Source of the DNA: Terriglobia bacterium
Lineage (GTDB): Bacteria; Acidobacteriota; Terriglobia; Bryobacterales; Bryobacteraceae
Direction: 5' to 3'
Length of the DNA stretch: 64,000 nt
Assembly (NCBI GenBank): GCA_021324615.1
Contig: JAJPIT010000003.1
Coordinates: forward strand, 1-64,000
Shown: one piece after another, positions 1-8,174 of the stretch
Numbering within the stretch: the first letter of the stretch is position 1
Layout of the letters: each line of letters begins with the position of its first letter
Program-made: the position numbers and the translations under genes
Notes under the pieces: generated by a model
What the model was told of the DNA's origin: nothing
The model's database searches: none
Seen by the model: the letters and a program-made list of their open reading frames with translations, nothing else

Positions 1-1051
1 CCGCTGGACCGGCGTCCCGATGACCGCCATTAAAGAAGAAGAAGTGCAAAAACTCCTGCGCATCGAAGAGGAGCTGCACAAGCGCGTCATCAGCCAGGAA
101 AAAGCGATTTCGGCGCTGGCCCGCGCCATCCGCCGTTCGCGCGCCGGCCTCAAATCACCCAAGCGCCCGGCCGGCTCGTTCCTCTTCCTCGGCCACACCG
201 GCGTCGGCAAGACCGAAGTCGCCCGCGCGCTGGCCGAATTTCTCTTCGGCAGCGAAAAATCGCTGATCCGCTTCGATATGTCCGAGTTCATGGAAAAGCA
301 CTCGGTCTCCAAACTCATCGGTTCGCCCCCCGGATATGTGGGCTATGAGGAAGGCGGCCAGCTCACCGAGCGCGTCAAGCGCGCTCCCTACAGCGTCATC
401 CTGCTCGATGAGATCGAAAAGGCCCACCCGGACATCTACAACATCCTGCTGCAAGTCTTCGAAGACGGCCAGCTCACCGACGGCCTCGGCAACACCGTCG
501 ACTTCAAGAACACCATCATCATCATGACCTCCAACCTCGGCGCTCGGTTCCTGGAAAAGCGCAGCCCCATGGGCTTCTCCGCGCCGACCACCGGCGTCCC
601 GGCCAAGGTGGAGGATCAGGTGATGAGCGAAGTGAAGAAAGCCTTCAACCCCGAGTTTCTCAACCGCCTGGATGAAATCATTCTCTTCACCTCGCTCACC
701 GACGAAGACCTGCTGAAGATCATGGACCTGCTGGCCGACCAGGTGAACAAGAACCTCGCCGCCAAGCAGATCAAGATCCGGCTCCATCACGACGCCTCCA
801 AGTACATCCTGGAGAAAACCCTCGGCGACCGCAGCTACGGCGCGCGTCCGCTGCGCCGCGCCTTGCAGAAGTACATCGAGGATCCCTTGAGCGAAGCCCT
901 CATCCAGGGCTCCCTGCCGCGTCCGGCGGAACTGGAAGTGTATCTTGGCGAAGGCGGCCTCTATGTCCGCCAGTTGCAGGAGCAGCCCGTCGGCGCCCCC
1001 GGCGAGGAAACCCCCGCCGCCCCCGGCACGCCGCTGTATCTGTTCCAGTGA
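1..1051 (+). CDS. ClpB/ClpC-type AAA+ unfoldase, C-terminal part (5' end outside window)
   Basis: ATP-dependent Hsp100/Clp unfoldase working in protein quality control. The reading frame is open to the left edge: bases 2-19 encode RWTGVP, the conserved residues just before the second AAA+ module, so the first internal ATG at 20 is not the true start. Visible in order are Walker A (GHTGVGKT), the pore loop (GSPPGYVGYEEGG), Walker B (VILLDEIEKAH), sensor 1 (TSNLG), sensor 2 (YGARPLRRALQ) and the C-terminal D2 domain. The protein ends in a Pro/Glu/Ala-rich tail. The missing N-terminal and middle domains would decide ClpC (adaptor for ClpP) against ClpB (disaggregase). I see no clear IGF/L-type ClpP loop, but the alignment is incomplete. 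Confidence 0.93.
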   Translation, partial: RWTGVPMTAIKEEEVQKLLRIEEELHKRVISQEKAISALARAIRRSRAGLKSPKRPAGSFLFLGHTGVGKTEVARALAEFLFGSEKSLIRFDMSEFMEKHSVSKLIGSPPGYVGYEEGGQLTERVKRAPYSVILLDEIEKAHPDIYNILLQVFEDGQLTDGLGNTVDFKNTIIIMTSNLGARFLEKRSPMGFSAPTTGVPAKVEDQVMSEVKKAFNPEFLNRLDEIILFTSLTDEDLLKIMDLLADQVNKNLAAKQIKIRLHHDASKYILEKTLGDRSYGARPLRRALQKYIEDPLSEALIQGSLPRPAELEVYLGEGGLYVRQLQEQPVGAPGEETPAAPGTPLYLFQ

Positions 1052-1412
1052 ACACGCCCGGTCCGCGGCCGGTAGAGACAGAATTTTCAGCCATATCGGA
1101 CTTCGCCCCGCCGCGGCGGGCGCCCGGCGCCGGCTATGTTCAACACAGATGGCTGGCGCCTCAGGCAGCTCCCAGTCAACCGCGCCGCGGAAGCACCCGG
1201 GCAACCCCGCCGGCAACGTGTGATGCTCTGGCTTAAGCTGTGATCGCTTAAATCAGCCCCTTGCTGTCCTGTGGATATCGGGCAGAGCGGCCGCAACCTT
1301 AAAATTTCGGGGAATCCGCAATCCTCCCCGGCCCACCGAGGTTTTTGCAAACCCCAGGCGGTCGAGGGCTTGCCTTAGGTGTTCCTGCTGCGCCGGCCCG
1401 GCGAGCCATGCA
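1052..1412. other. Intergenic gap between convergent clp and sthA
   Basis: This 361-base stretch lies between two convergent genes. It contains a perfect 14-base GC palindrome at 1107-1120 and further GC-rich self-complementary sequence just after it, but no run of T that would make a classical intrinsic terminator. Short open frames cross it on both strands without convincing codon use or start signals. I see no gene. Confidence 0.5.
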
Positions 1413-2801
1413 TCAGAACCTCGCCAACTTGTTCAGGCCGTTAAACGCCGCGGCTTTGTAGCATTCGGCCAGCGTCGGATAGTTGAACACCGTGTCGACG
1501 AAATAATCGACCGTACCCTTGAGGCTCAGCACCGCCTGGCCGATGTGCAGCAACTCGCTTGCGCCTTCCCCGATGATGTGGATGCCCAGCATCTCCTTTG
1601 TCTCGCGATGGAAAATGATCTTCAACCGGCCGGTCGTGTCGCCGCGGATCTGGCCGCGCGCGATCTCGCGGTAATAGGCGACGCCGACTTCGTAAGGCAC
1701 GTCTTCCTCGGTGAGCTGCTCTTCGGTTTTGCCAATAAAGGAAATTTCCGGGATGGTGTAAATTCCATAAGGATACGTCGCCGGATTGGAATTCACCGGC
1801 TTGTGATAGGCCCGCGCGGCGGCGATGCGGCCCTGTTCCATGGAAACCGAGGCAAGGCTGGGGAACCCGATCACGTCGCCGACCGCGAAGATATGCCCGA
1901 CTTTGGTGCGGTAATCGGCGTCGACGGCGATGCGGCCCCGCGCGTCGGCTTCAATACCGGCGGCGGCCAGGTTCAACTCGTCCACGTTGCCCTGCCGCCC
2001 CACCGCGTAGAGCAGCGCATCGCCGGAAATCTTTTTTTTGCTTTGCAGATTCGCCACCACGCCCCCTTCGGGAACCTCTTCCACGCTGGCCACCTCTTCA
2101 TTGAGGCGCAGAGTGACGCGGGTATCGCGAAGATGGTAGGATAGCGCCTCCACAATTTCGGCGTCGGCGAACTCCAGCAGGCGCGGCCGCCGTTCCACCA
2201 GAATCACCCGCACCCCGAGCGTCGCGAACATGCAGGTGTACTCTACGCCGATCACGCCGCCCCCCACCACGATCAGCGTCTTCGGCAGCTCCGGCATGTC
2301 GAGCACCTGGTCGCTGTTGATGATATTGCGCCCGTTGATCGGCACCTTCGGCGAAACGGCCGGCTTGGTCCCGGTGGCGATCACGATTGTTTCGGCCCGG
2401 TAATCCGCGTCGCCGCGCGCGCTGCATACGCGAATGGTATGCGGATCAAGAAACCGCGCCGTCCCGAACAGCACCTCGACGTTATTGCGCGCAAGCTGCG
2501 CCACGGTCACGTCGATTTCGGTCTTGATCACGTGCTGCACGCGGAACACCAGGTCGGCCATCGTGATTCTTTCCTTCACGCGATAGCTGACGCCGTAGAT
2601 GTTCTGATACAGGTAACCGGACAGATGCAGCACGGCCTCGCGCATCGTTTTGCTGGGGATGGTCCCGGTGTTGATGCACACGCCGCCCAGGCACTGCGAC
2701 TTCTCGACCAGCGCCACGCGCTTGCCCGATTTGGCGGCCTGAATCGCGGCGCGCTGCCCCGCCGGTCCGGAACCGATGACGATCATGTCGAAGGATTGCA
2801 T
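1413..2801 (-). CDS. sthA: Soluble NAD(P)(+) transhydrogenase (SthA-type flavoprotein)
   Basis: FAD-dependent pyridine nucleotide-disulfide oxidoreductase that exchanges hydride between NADPH and NAD+ in the cytosol. The start at 2801 gives 462 aa, close to the family length, and begins directly with the FAD-binding dinucleotide fold (MIVIGSGPAGQ). The open frame runs another 129 codons upstream, but that part has no family character. At the redox position the first cysteine is present (Cys42) and the second is threonine (CINTGTIPSK), the pattern of SthA rather than lipoamide dehydrogenase. The NAD-binding fold (VVGGGVIGVEY), the FAD motif (IFAVGDV) and the dimerisation domain follow. A -10-like TATTCT at 2821-2816 (minus) lies about 14 bases before the ATG, so the gene probably has its own promoter. 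Confidence 0.92.
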   Translation of the reverse strand: MQSFDMIVIGSGPAGQRAAIQAAKSGKRVALVEKSQCLGGVCINTGTIPSKTMREAVLHLSGYLYQNIYGVSYRVKERITMADLVFRVQHVIKTEIDVTVAQLARNNVEVLFGTARFLDPHTIRVCSARGDADYRAETIVIATGTKPAVSPKVPINGRNIINSDQVLDMPELPKTLIVVGGGVIGVEYTCMFATLGVRVILVERRPRLLEFADAEIVEALSYHLRDTRVTLRLNEEVASVEEVPEGGVVANLQSKKKISGDALLYAVGRQGNVDELNLAAAGIEADARGRIAVDADYRTKVGHIFAVGDVIGFPSLASVSMEQGRIAAARAYHKPVNSNPATYPYGIYTIPEISFIGKTEEQLTEEDVPYEVGVAYYREIARGQIRGDTTGRLKIIFHRETKEMLGIHIIGEGASELLHIGQAVLSLKGTVDYFVDTVFNYPTLAECYKAAAFNGLNKLARF

Positions 2802-3517
2802 GGGCCGATGAACATAGAATATCGAACAGCAGCCGTCCGCGCGTCCGGTGAGGGCTACTCCCGCCGCATCGCCGAAATCGGATCGCAGCTCGCCGCCGCG
2901 CGCCAGTTCGCGAAGTTGATCAAGCTGCCGATGCTCTTCGCGCAACGCCGGCACGACCATCGCAGCGAGCGCGGCGATCAACCTCACGCGCATGTTGGTT
3001 CTCCGGGCGCGGGTTATCAAGTTCTCCGTTGACGGATTCGGACGCATCTTTGGCGCTTTCGATGCGCCGGGCGCGCCGGTAGCGCACGTAAGCCGTGGAA
3101 AGAAGCCTGGCGATCTCGGCCAGCGTCGCGTCGGTGGTTCGGTCGCGGAAGTCCATGGGTATGCCGTCCCTTGAGGTTCGGCACCCACAACGGCTTCCGC
3201 TTAGCGGCCACGCGCGCTGTCTGGTGCTCTGTCAATAGATACTCACGCGAGTTCGAAAGTGTCCAACCTGGCCAACGCTCTCAACCAGCCTGTCAACGAA
3301 CGCGGACCTGTCAACGGAGAAAAGGGAGAGTTTGAAGGGTTGAGAGAGGCCAACGAACCGAACCATGGCGGTTGAGCGCGTGGCCCGGTTGTAGGTGTTT
3401 CCAACCGGAGAACCGCGCCGAAACGCAAGTTCACGCGAATGTTTGGGATAACGGGCAACCGCGGACGGCGATGGCGTCAAGCAAAACGGGGCGGCGGGAA
3501 GTTACGGAATTTGGGTG
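2802..3517. other. Gene-poor region downstream of tRNA-Gln; probable accessory remnant
   Basis: These 716 bases lie between sthA and the 3' end of the tRNA-Gln gene, the usual side for integration of mobile DNA. The only reasonable gene is a 78-codon ORF (2920-3156, minus). Around 3259-3370 on the plus strand an open stretch reads like protein rich in Asn, Glu and Gly (VSNLANALNQPVNERG at its beginning) but has no clear start or family. The 10-mer cctgtcaacg occurs twice (3289-3298 and 3307-3316). I found no integrase and no copy of the tRNA 3' end. Confidence 0.4.
2920..3156 (-). CDS. Small hypothetical protein (78 aa)
   Basis: I do not recognise this protein. It begins MDFRDRTTDATLAEIARLL, a short acidic/helical segment, followed by an Arg-rich part and a polar, probably disordered C-terminus. 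An AAGGGA-like ribosome binding sequence sits about 10 bases before the ATG. It lies in the gene-poor region between tRNA-Gln and sthA, transcribed in the same direction as both. Small proteins of this composition are frequent in mobile or decayed regions, but that is inference. It may instead be a remnant. Confidence 0.4.
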   Translation of the reverse strand: MDFRDRTTDATLAEIARLLSTAYVRYRRARRIESAKDASESVNGELDNPRPENQHAREVDRRARCDGRAGVARRASAA

Positions 3518-3591
3518 TGGCTCCCCGGCATGGATTCGAACCACGATTCACGGCTCCAAAGGCCGCTGTCCTACCATTAGACGACCGGGGA
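3518..3591 (-). tRNA. tRNA-Gln (anticodon TTG)
   Basis: Read on the minus strand, the acceptor stem TCCCCGG pairs perfectly with CCGGGGA. It is followed by a D-arm with TAATGGTA, an anticodon stem GCGGC/GCCGT around the loop CTTTGGA (anticodon TTG, reading CAA), and a T-arm CGTGG/CCATG around TTCGAAT. The discriminator base is G and the CCA tail is encoded (3518-3520). It lies 58 bases after the end of the methyltransferase/GT2 gene. Its 3' end faces the gene-poor region that leads to sthA. Confidence 0.96.
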
Positions 3592-3649
3592 TCGGCGGGC
3601 GGCGCGTTTTTTTCCAGTCTAACATGCGCCTGTTCCGCGGGCCTCCGGC

Positions 3650-5149
3650 TCACACAAATTTGAGCCGCCGCATCGCCAGCACGGCCATGCGCAGCAGCAG
3701 CCATCCATGGCTCCATCGGCGGATGTTGGTTTCCCCGTACACCCGTTCGCGGTAGCGGACCGGCAAATCGACAAACTTCAAATGAAATTTCGCCGCGCCG
3801 AAGATCAGGTCGAAGTCTCCGAACGGATCCATCTCGCCGAAGTAGGCGCGATTCGCCGCGATCGCTTCGTACTGCGCGCGCCCCAAAACCTTGGTGCCGC
3901 ACAGCGTATCCTTGATGCTTTGGCTCAGCAGCCAGGTGAAGGCGAGGCTGAAAAACTTGTTGCCCAAAAAATTCAGGGGACGCATCGCGCCGTCCTCCAT
4001 CGGATACACCAGGCGCACGCCGTTGATGAACTCGCCTTTGCCCGACCGCCAGGCCTGATAAAAGCGCGGCAGATCCTCGGGCGGGACGCTGAGGTCGGCG
4101 TCCAGAATCATCAGAACCTCGCCCGACGCTTGCGCGAATCCGAGCCGCACCGCGTCGCCCTTTCCCTGGCCTTTCTGCCGGAAGAGCTTGGCCCGCAGAC
4201 CGCGGCGGCGGGCGATTTCGCGCTCGATCGCGGCGTAGGTGCCGTCGCGCGAATGGCCTTCGACGAAGATCAATTCGGTGCCCGCCCCCATCTGCGGCAC
4301 GCGGTCGAAAATCTGCGCGATATTGCCTTCCTCGTTGCGGGCCGGGATGATGACGCTGACCACGGGCTCGGGATCGGCGGGCGGCGCCGGAGCCGGCCTG
4401 GCGATCATCAGATTGGTGATTCCCAACCAGCGAAAGGGCCAAATACGCACCAGATAGCGATTGCACAGCGTGTCGAAGAGCGGCAGGCGCACCGGACACA
4501 TCACCTCGCAGGAGGAGCGGATCGGCTCGAAATCGGCGAGCCGCAAAAGATTGGCCACATCCTCGGCGGTGAGCCAGTTCTGCGGAAGCTGCTTGCGCGC
4601 CAGGCCCAGCACTTCCGCGATCCGCCGCGGGATCTCCCACAGCCGGCTATAGAAATTAATGCCGATGCGGGTTCCCGGATGAACATGGCGGTGCAGCAAC
4701 TCCAAAACACGCTGCACATCCCACAAATCGTTCACCAGATCGGAAAGAATCACATAATCGAAAGGGCCGCCGGCGTCGAGCTGGTGCGCGTCCTGCACGA
4801 GAAAGGTCAGATGCGGATATTTTTCGCGCGCCCGTTCGATCATTTTCGGGGAAAAGTCGACGCCCACCCCGTAGGCGGGTTCGAGCGCGGCCAGCAGATC
4901 GCCCTGCGCGCACCCGACTTCGAGCACGCGCGAGCCCGGCGGCACCAGGAAGCGATACAGTTCGGTCAGTTTGCGGTGATAATAGGCGCGCGGGCCGCTC
5001 CAGCGCGCGAAGTGCACGGCGAAGTCGTCCCAATACTGGCGCCGCTGCGCGGTGTATTCGATTTGCCGGGAAGGCGTCTCCGGCGCAGAACCGCATCGAG
5101 CGGATGGATTCATGGGCTTTGCACGCGCGGCGGGCGCGTTTCCGTCCAT
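3650..5149 (-). CDS. Bifunctional SAM-methyltransferase / family 2 glycosyltransferase
   Basis: A 499-aa fusion. Residues 30-250 form a class I SAM-dependent methyltransferase with motif I VLEVGCAQGD (about 76-85) and VGVDFSPKM. Residues from about 262 form a GT2 glycosyltransferase with VVSVIIPARNEEGN, FVEGHSRDGT and the metal-binding ILDADLS. The C-terminal part carries CGTKVL and DPFGDFDLIFGAAK, typical of polyprenyl-phosphate sugar transferases of the DPM1/GtrB kind. The start is supported by TAATG coupling to the preceding gene, which encodes the same two domains in the opposite order. The pair probably builds and methylates a lipid-linked sugar or glycan; the substrate cannot be told from sequence. 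Confidence 0.85.
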   Translation of the reverse strand: MDGNAPAARAKPMNPSARCGSAPETPSRQIEYTAQRRQYWDDFAVHFARWSGPRAYYHRKLTELYRFLVPPGSRVLEVGCAQGDLLAALEPAYGVGVDFSPKMIERAREKYPHLTFLVQDAHQLDAGGPFDYVILSDLVNDLWDVQRVLELLHRHVHPGTRIGINFYSRLWEIPRRIAEVLGLARKQLPQNWLTAEDVANLLRLADFEPIRSSCEVMCPVRLPLFDTLCNRYLVRIWPFRWLGITNLMIARPAPAPPADPEPVVSVIIPARNEEGNIAQIFDRVPQMGAGTELIFVEGHSRDGTYAAIEREIARRRGLRAKLFRQKGQGKGDAVRLGFAQASGEVLMILDADLSVPPEDLPRFYQAWRSGKGEFINGVRLVYPMEDGAMRPLNFLGNKFFSLAFTWLLSQSIKDTLCGTKVLGRAQYEAIAANRAYFGEMDPFGDFDLIFGAAKFHLKFVDLPVRYRERVYGETNIRRWSHGWLLLRMAVLAMRRLKFV

Positions 5150-6696
5150 TATGATAACCCGCCGGCGCCGGACGGGCGGCCGCGCGCGGCCATTTCTTCA
5201 ATCCGCCGGATGCGGCGCTCGGAGTGTTCGGCCGCAAGTTTCAGAAGATATTCGATGGAGGGACGCGGCTTCATGCGGAGGAAGATCTGATAGGAAAACA
5301 GGCCGCGCCAGATCCGGATGAGGGCTTGATTGGCTTTCACCAAAAATCTCGGCAGCCAGCCGCCGCCAAGCGCCAGCGGAAACGGCGCCGGAACGCCCCG
5401 CGTCTCCACAATATCGAAACCGGCCTGGCGGACGGCCCGCGCAAAGGACCCGAAGGTGAACAAACGCGTGTGCGTCAGGTCTAAAATTCCGCGTTTTCCG
5501 TAATTAAATTGACCAAAAAGCAGCATAAATCGCGGAATCACGAAACCGACGTTGGCGGTGCTGATCAGGATTTCCACCTCGGGATTGGTTTTCAGGGCGG
5601 CGTATAAATGTTCAAGAAAAGTCTCCGGCCGCGTCAGGTGCTCGATGACGTCGAGCATCAGGATATACCGGTATTGATCGAAATCGAGCGCGGGCAAGCC
5701 CTGATTGAGATCGTACAGATAGAACCGCCCAAGCCGCGGCTCGAGGGGCGGGAAGCTGTCGACGCCGTCCACCTCACAGCCCTTGGCCTGGACAAGCTCG
5801 GCGCCCACGTATCCGCCGGCGCATCCCAGGTCGAGCACGCGGGAGCCTTCCGCCACGCGCTCGAAGGCCAGCGAATGGGGGCTGCAATAATCGAATTTCG
5901 GCACGTAGCGCGCGGCGCCCGGCGGCGCGCAGTCGAATTTGCGGTCGTAGAAAATTCCCAGCCCTTGCAGCGCTGCTTTTGCCGTCGCCAGGATGACCTT
6001 GGCGGCGTAGGCGATGCCGTTGACATGGCAGATTTCGTCGCCGTAATAGGTCGGAATCGGCCGTTCGATGATCCGCTGCCCGCTCCGCAGAAGCTGAATG
6101 ATGATCTCGGTGTCGAAATGAAAGCCGTTGGCGTTGCGATGAAAGGGAATCGCCTTCAGGGCGCGCGTCGAATAGATCCGGTAACCGGAATGAAATTCGC
6201 TTAAGTTCGCGCCCAGCAGCCGGTTCTCGATCCAGGTGAGGATCCGGTTGCCGGCGTATTTATACAAGGGCATTCCGCCGCGCAGCGCGCCGAGCCGCGT
6301 CATCATGCGCGAGCCGAACACCGCATCGGCCTGGCCGTCGCGCAGCGGTTGCAGCAGATCCGGCAAACACTCCGGCGCGTACTGGCCGTCGCCATGCAGC
6401 AGAGCGACAAAATCGAAGCCGTTTTGAATCGCGTAATGGTAGCCGAGCTTCTGATTTCCGCCATATCCCTGATTGGCCGGATTGAACAGCGTATGAAGGC
6501 GGAAAGGAAGCTCCTGCTTGCTGGCTTCGTAGCTTTTCTCGAAGGTCGCGTCGCGCGAAGCGTCGTCGATGATCAGCGCCTCGATTTCATAATCGTCGAG
6601 CAGCGTGAGCGGAATCCGGCGGATCACCCGCGCGATGGTCTTTTCGGCGTTATAGGCGACGATAAAGATCAGCACGCGAGGCTTGCGAAAGGACAT
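5149..6696 (-). CDS. Bifunctional family 2 glycosyltransferase / SAM-methyltransferase
   Basis: A 515-aa fusion and first gene of a two-gene operon. Residues 1-240 are a GT2 catalytic domain with VLIFIVAYNAEKTI at the N-terminus, LIIDDASRDAT and the DxD-like HGDGQY. Residues from about 280 are a class I methyltransferase with VLDLGCAGGYVG (motif I) and MLDVIEHL, a signature common in UbiG/WbdD-like methyltransferases. The stop codon overlaps the start of the next gene by one base (TAATG), so translation is probably coupled. The operon diverges from the M20 peptidase across 107 bases. GT2 domains of this type often transfer sugars to undecaprenyl phosphate, but no C-terminal membrane anchor is evident. 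Confidence 0.85.
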   Translation of the reverse strand: MSFRKPRVLIFIVAYNAEKTIARVIRRIPLTLLDDYEIEALIIDDASRDATFEKSYEASKQELPFRLHTLFNPANQGYGGNQKLGYHYAIQNGFDFVALLHGDGQYAPECLPDLLQPLRDGQADAVFGSRMMTRLGALRGGMPLYKYAGNRILTWIENRLLGANLSEFHSGYRIYSTRALKAIPFHRNANGFHFDTEIIIQLLRSGQRIIERPIPTYYGDEICHVNGIAYAAKVILATAKAALQGLGIFYDRKFDCAPPGAARYVPKFDYCSPHSLAFERVAEGSRVLDLGCAGGYVGAELVQAKGCEVDGVDSFPPLEPRLGRFYLYDLNQGLPALDFDQYRYILMLDVIEHLTRPETFLEHLYAALKTNPEVEILISTANVGFVIPRFMLLFGQFNYGKRGILDLTHTRLFTFGSFARAVRQAGFDIVETRGVPAPFPLALGGGWLPRFLVKANQALIRIWRGLFSYQIFLRMKPRPSIEYLLKLAAEHSERRIRRIEEMAARGRPSGAGGLS

Positions 6697-6791
6697 TCCG
6701 TCACCGCGATTCTTGGCATTAGCGTATCATCCCGCCGCGCGCTGCTGGCAGGCGCCCGCGGAGCCGCAAAATCGCGGGCGGGGCGCTTTTC

Positions 6792-6797
6792 TATAAT
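6792..6797 (+). promoter_or_regulatory. -10 element (TATAAT) six bases before the GTG of the M20 peptidase
   Basis: A perfect TATAAT ends six bases before the GTG start at 6804. With the usual -10 geometry transcription would begin on the start codon itself, predicting a leaderless mRNA. No good -35 element is visible at the matching distance and there is no Shine-Dalgarno sequence. Confidence 0.55.
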
Positions 6798-6803
6798 CAA
6801 GAT

Positions 6804-8174
6804 GTGCCGGAAGCCACCAACGCCTTCATCGAACAGAACCAATCGCGTTTTCTCGACGAATTGAAGGATTTTCTTCGTATCCCCTCGATCAGCACGCTTC
6901 CCGATCACGCCGCCGAGGTGCGGCGGGCGGCGCAGTTTGTCGCCGATAGCCTGAACAAGGCCGGTCTTGAGAACGTGGAGATCATCGAAACGGCGCGCCA
7001 CCCGCTGGTTTACGCCGATTGGCTGCACGCCCCCGGCAAACCGACGGTTCTTTTGTACGGCCATTATGACGTCCAGCCGCCCGATCCGCTCGAATTATGG
7101 ATGACGCCTCCGTTTGAGCCGGCGATTCGCGGCGGCAATCTGTACGCCCGCGGCGCGGCGGATGACAAAGGCCAGATGTACATGCACGTGAAAGCCGTGG
7201 AGGCGCTCCAGGCGGTGAACGGCAGGCTGCCGGTGAACGTGAAATTTTTGATCGAGGGAGAAGAAGAGGTCGGCGGGGAATCGGTGGCCAAATACGTCGC
7301 CGAAAATCCGGAAAAATTGAAGGCCGACGTGGCGCTGGTCTCCGACACCGCCCTCTACGCCGACGGCGTGCCGACGCTGTGCATCGGGCTGCGCGGGCTG
7401 GTGTATACCGAAATCGAAGCGCGCGGCCCGGCCCGCGATCTGCACTCGGGACTGTACGGCGGCGCCGCGCCCAACGCCGTCTTCGGACTGGTCGAGCTGC
7501 TGAGCAAGCTCAAAAATGAAAACGGGATCATCCAGATTCCGGGCTTCTATGACGACGTCGAACCGCCGGCCGCCGAAGAAAAGCAAAGCTGGGCGTCGCT
7601 CGGCTTCGACGAAAACGAATACCTGGCGCGCGAAGTCGGCTCAACCGCACTGACGGGCGAGCCGGGCTACTCGGTCCTGGAGCGGACCTGGGCCCGGCCC
7701 ACGCTGGAAGTGCACGGCATTGCGGGCGGGTTTACGGCGGCGGGCGCGAAAACGGTTATCCCCGCCCGCGCGGCCGCGAAAGTCAGCATGAGGCTGGTGC
7801 CCAAGCAGGATCCGGAAAAAATCCTCGCGGCGTATAAAAAATTCGTGTGTGAGAAGACGCCGAAGGGAATCGAAACCGAGGTGCGCGTGCTCAGCGCCTC
7901 GCCCGCGGTCCTGGTGAATCCCGATCATCCGGCGATCCACACCGCGGCGCGCGCCTTTCGCGACATTTTGAAGCGCGAAACCGTTTTCGTGCGGAGCGGC
8001 GGCTCGATTCCGATCGTCGGCGATTTCGCCGCGCATCTGAAAATCCCGACGATCCTGATGGGATTCGGCCTGCCCGACGACGGCCTTCACTCGCCCAATG
8101 AAAAATTCAAGCTGGCCAACTATTACGCCGGCATCATGACGGTTGCGCATTTCCTTGAACTCTACGGGCAATAA
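6804..8174 (+). CDS. M20-family metallopeptidase (dipeptidase / ArgE-DapE type)
   Basis: Cytosolic zinc peptidase of the M20 family, probably a dipeptidase. The 456-aa protein has the two conserved metal-binding segments LLYGHYDVQP (His and Asp of site 1) and GAADDKGQ (bridging Asp). The catalytic pair of glutamates is in IEGEEEVGG and a further Asp is in LVSDTALY. A dimerisation domain follows (DLHSGLYGG, characteristic of the CPG2/dipeptidase branch), and the C-terminal His ligand is in GLPDDGLHSPNE. The start is GTG, preceded six bases upstream by TATAAT and by no ribosome binding site. The 3' end overlaps the apparent start of murJ, so the two are probably cotranscribed. Confidence 0.9.
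   Translation: MPEATNAFIEQNQSRFLDELKDFLRIPSISTLPDHAAEVRRAAQFVADSLNKAGLENVEIIETARHPLVYADWLHAPGKPTVLLYGHYDVQPPDPLELWMTPPFEPAIRGGNLYARGAADDKGQMYMHVKAVEALQAVNGRLPVNVKFLIEGEEEVGGESVAKYVAENPEKLKADVALVSDTALYADGVPTLCIGLRGLVYTEIEARGPARDLHSGLYGGAAPNAVFGLVELLSKLKNENGIIQIPGFYDDVEPPAAEEKQSWASLGFDENEYLAREVGSTALTGEPGYSVLERTWARPTLEVHGIAGGFTAAGAKTVIPARAAAKVSMRLVPKQDPEKILAAYKKFVCEKTPKGIETEVRVLSASPAVLVNPDHPAIHTAARAFRDILKRETVFVRSGGSIPIVGDFAAHLKIPTILMGFGLPDDGLHSPNEKFKLANYYAGIMTVAHFLELYGQ

Noticed and set aside
2802-3188. N-terminal extension of SthA by 129 residues
   Set aside because: The extension is not similar to the family, and the ATG at 2801 starts precisely at the FAD-binding fold with a -10 element close upstream.
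3259-3370. Short CAAC-rich repeats (cctgtcaacg twice) considered as a CRISPR or direct-repeat array
   Set aside because: Only two exact copies 18 bases apart, no regular spacers and no cas genes in the window.
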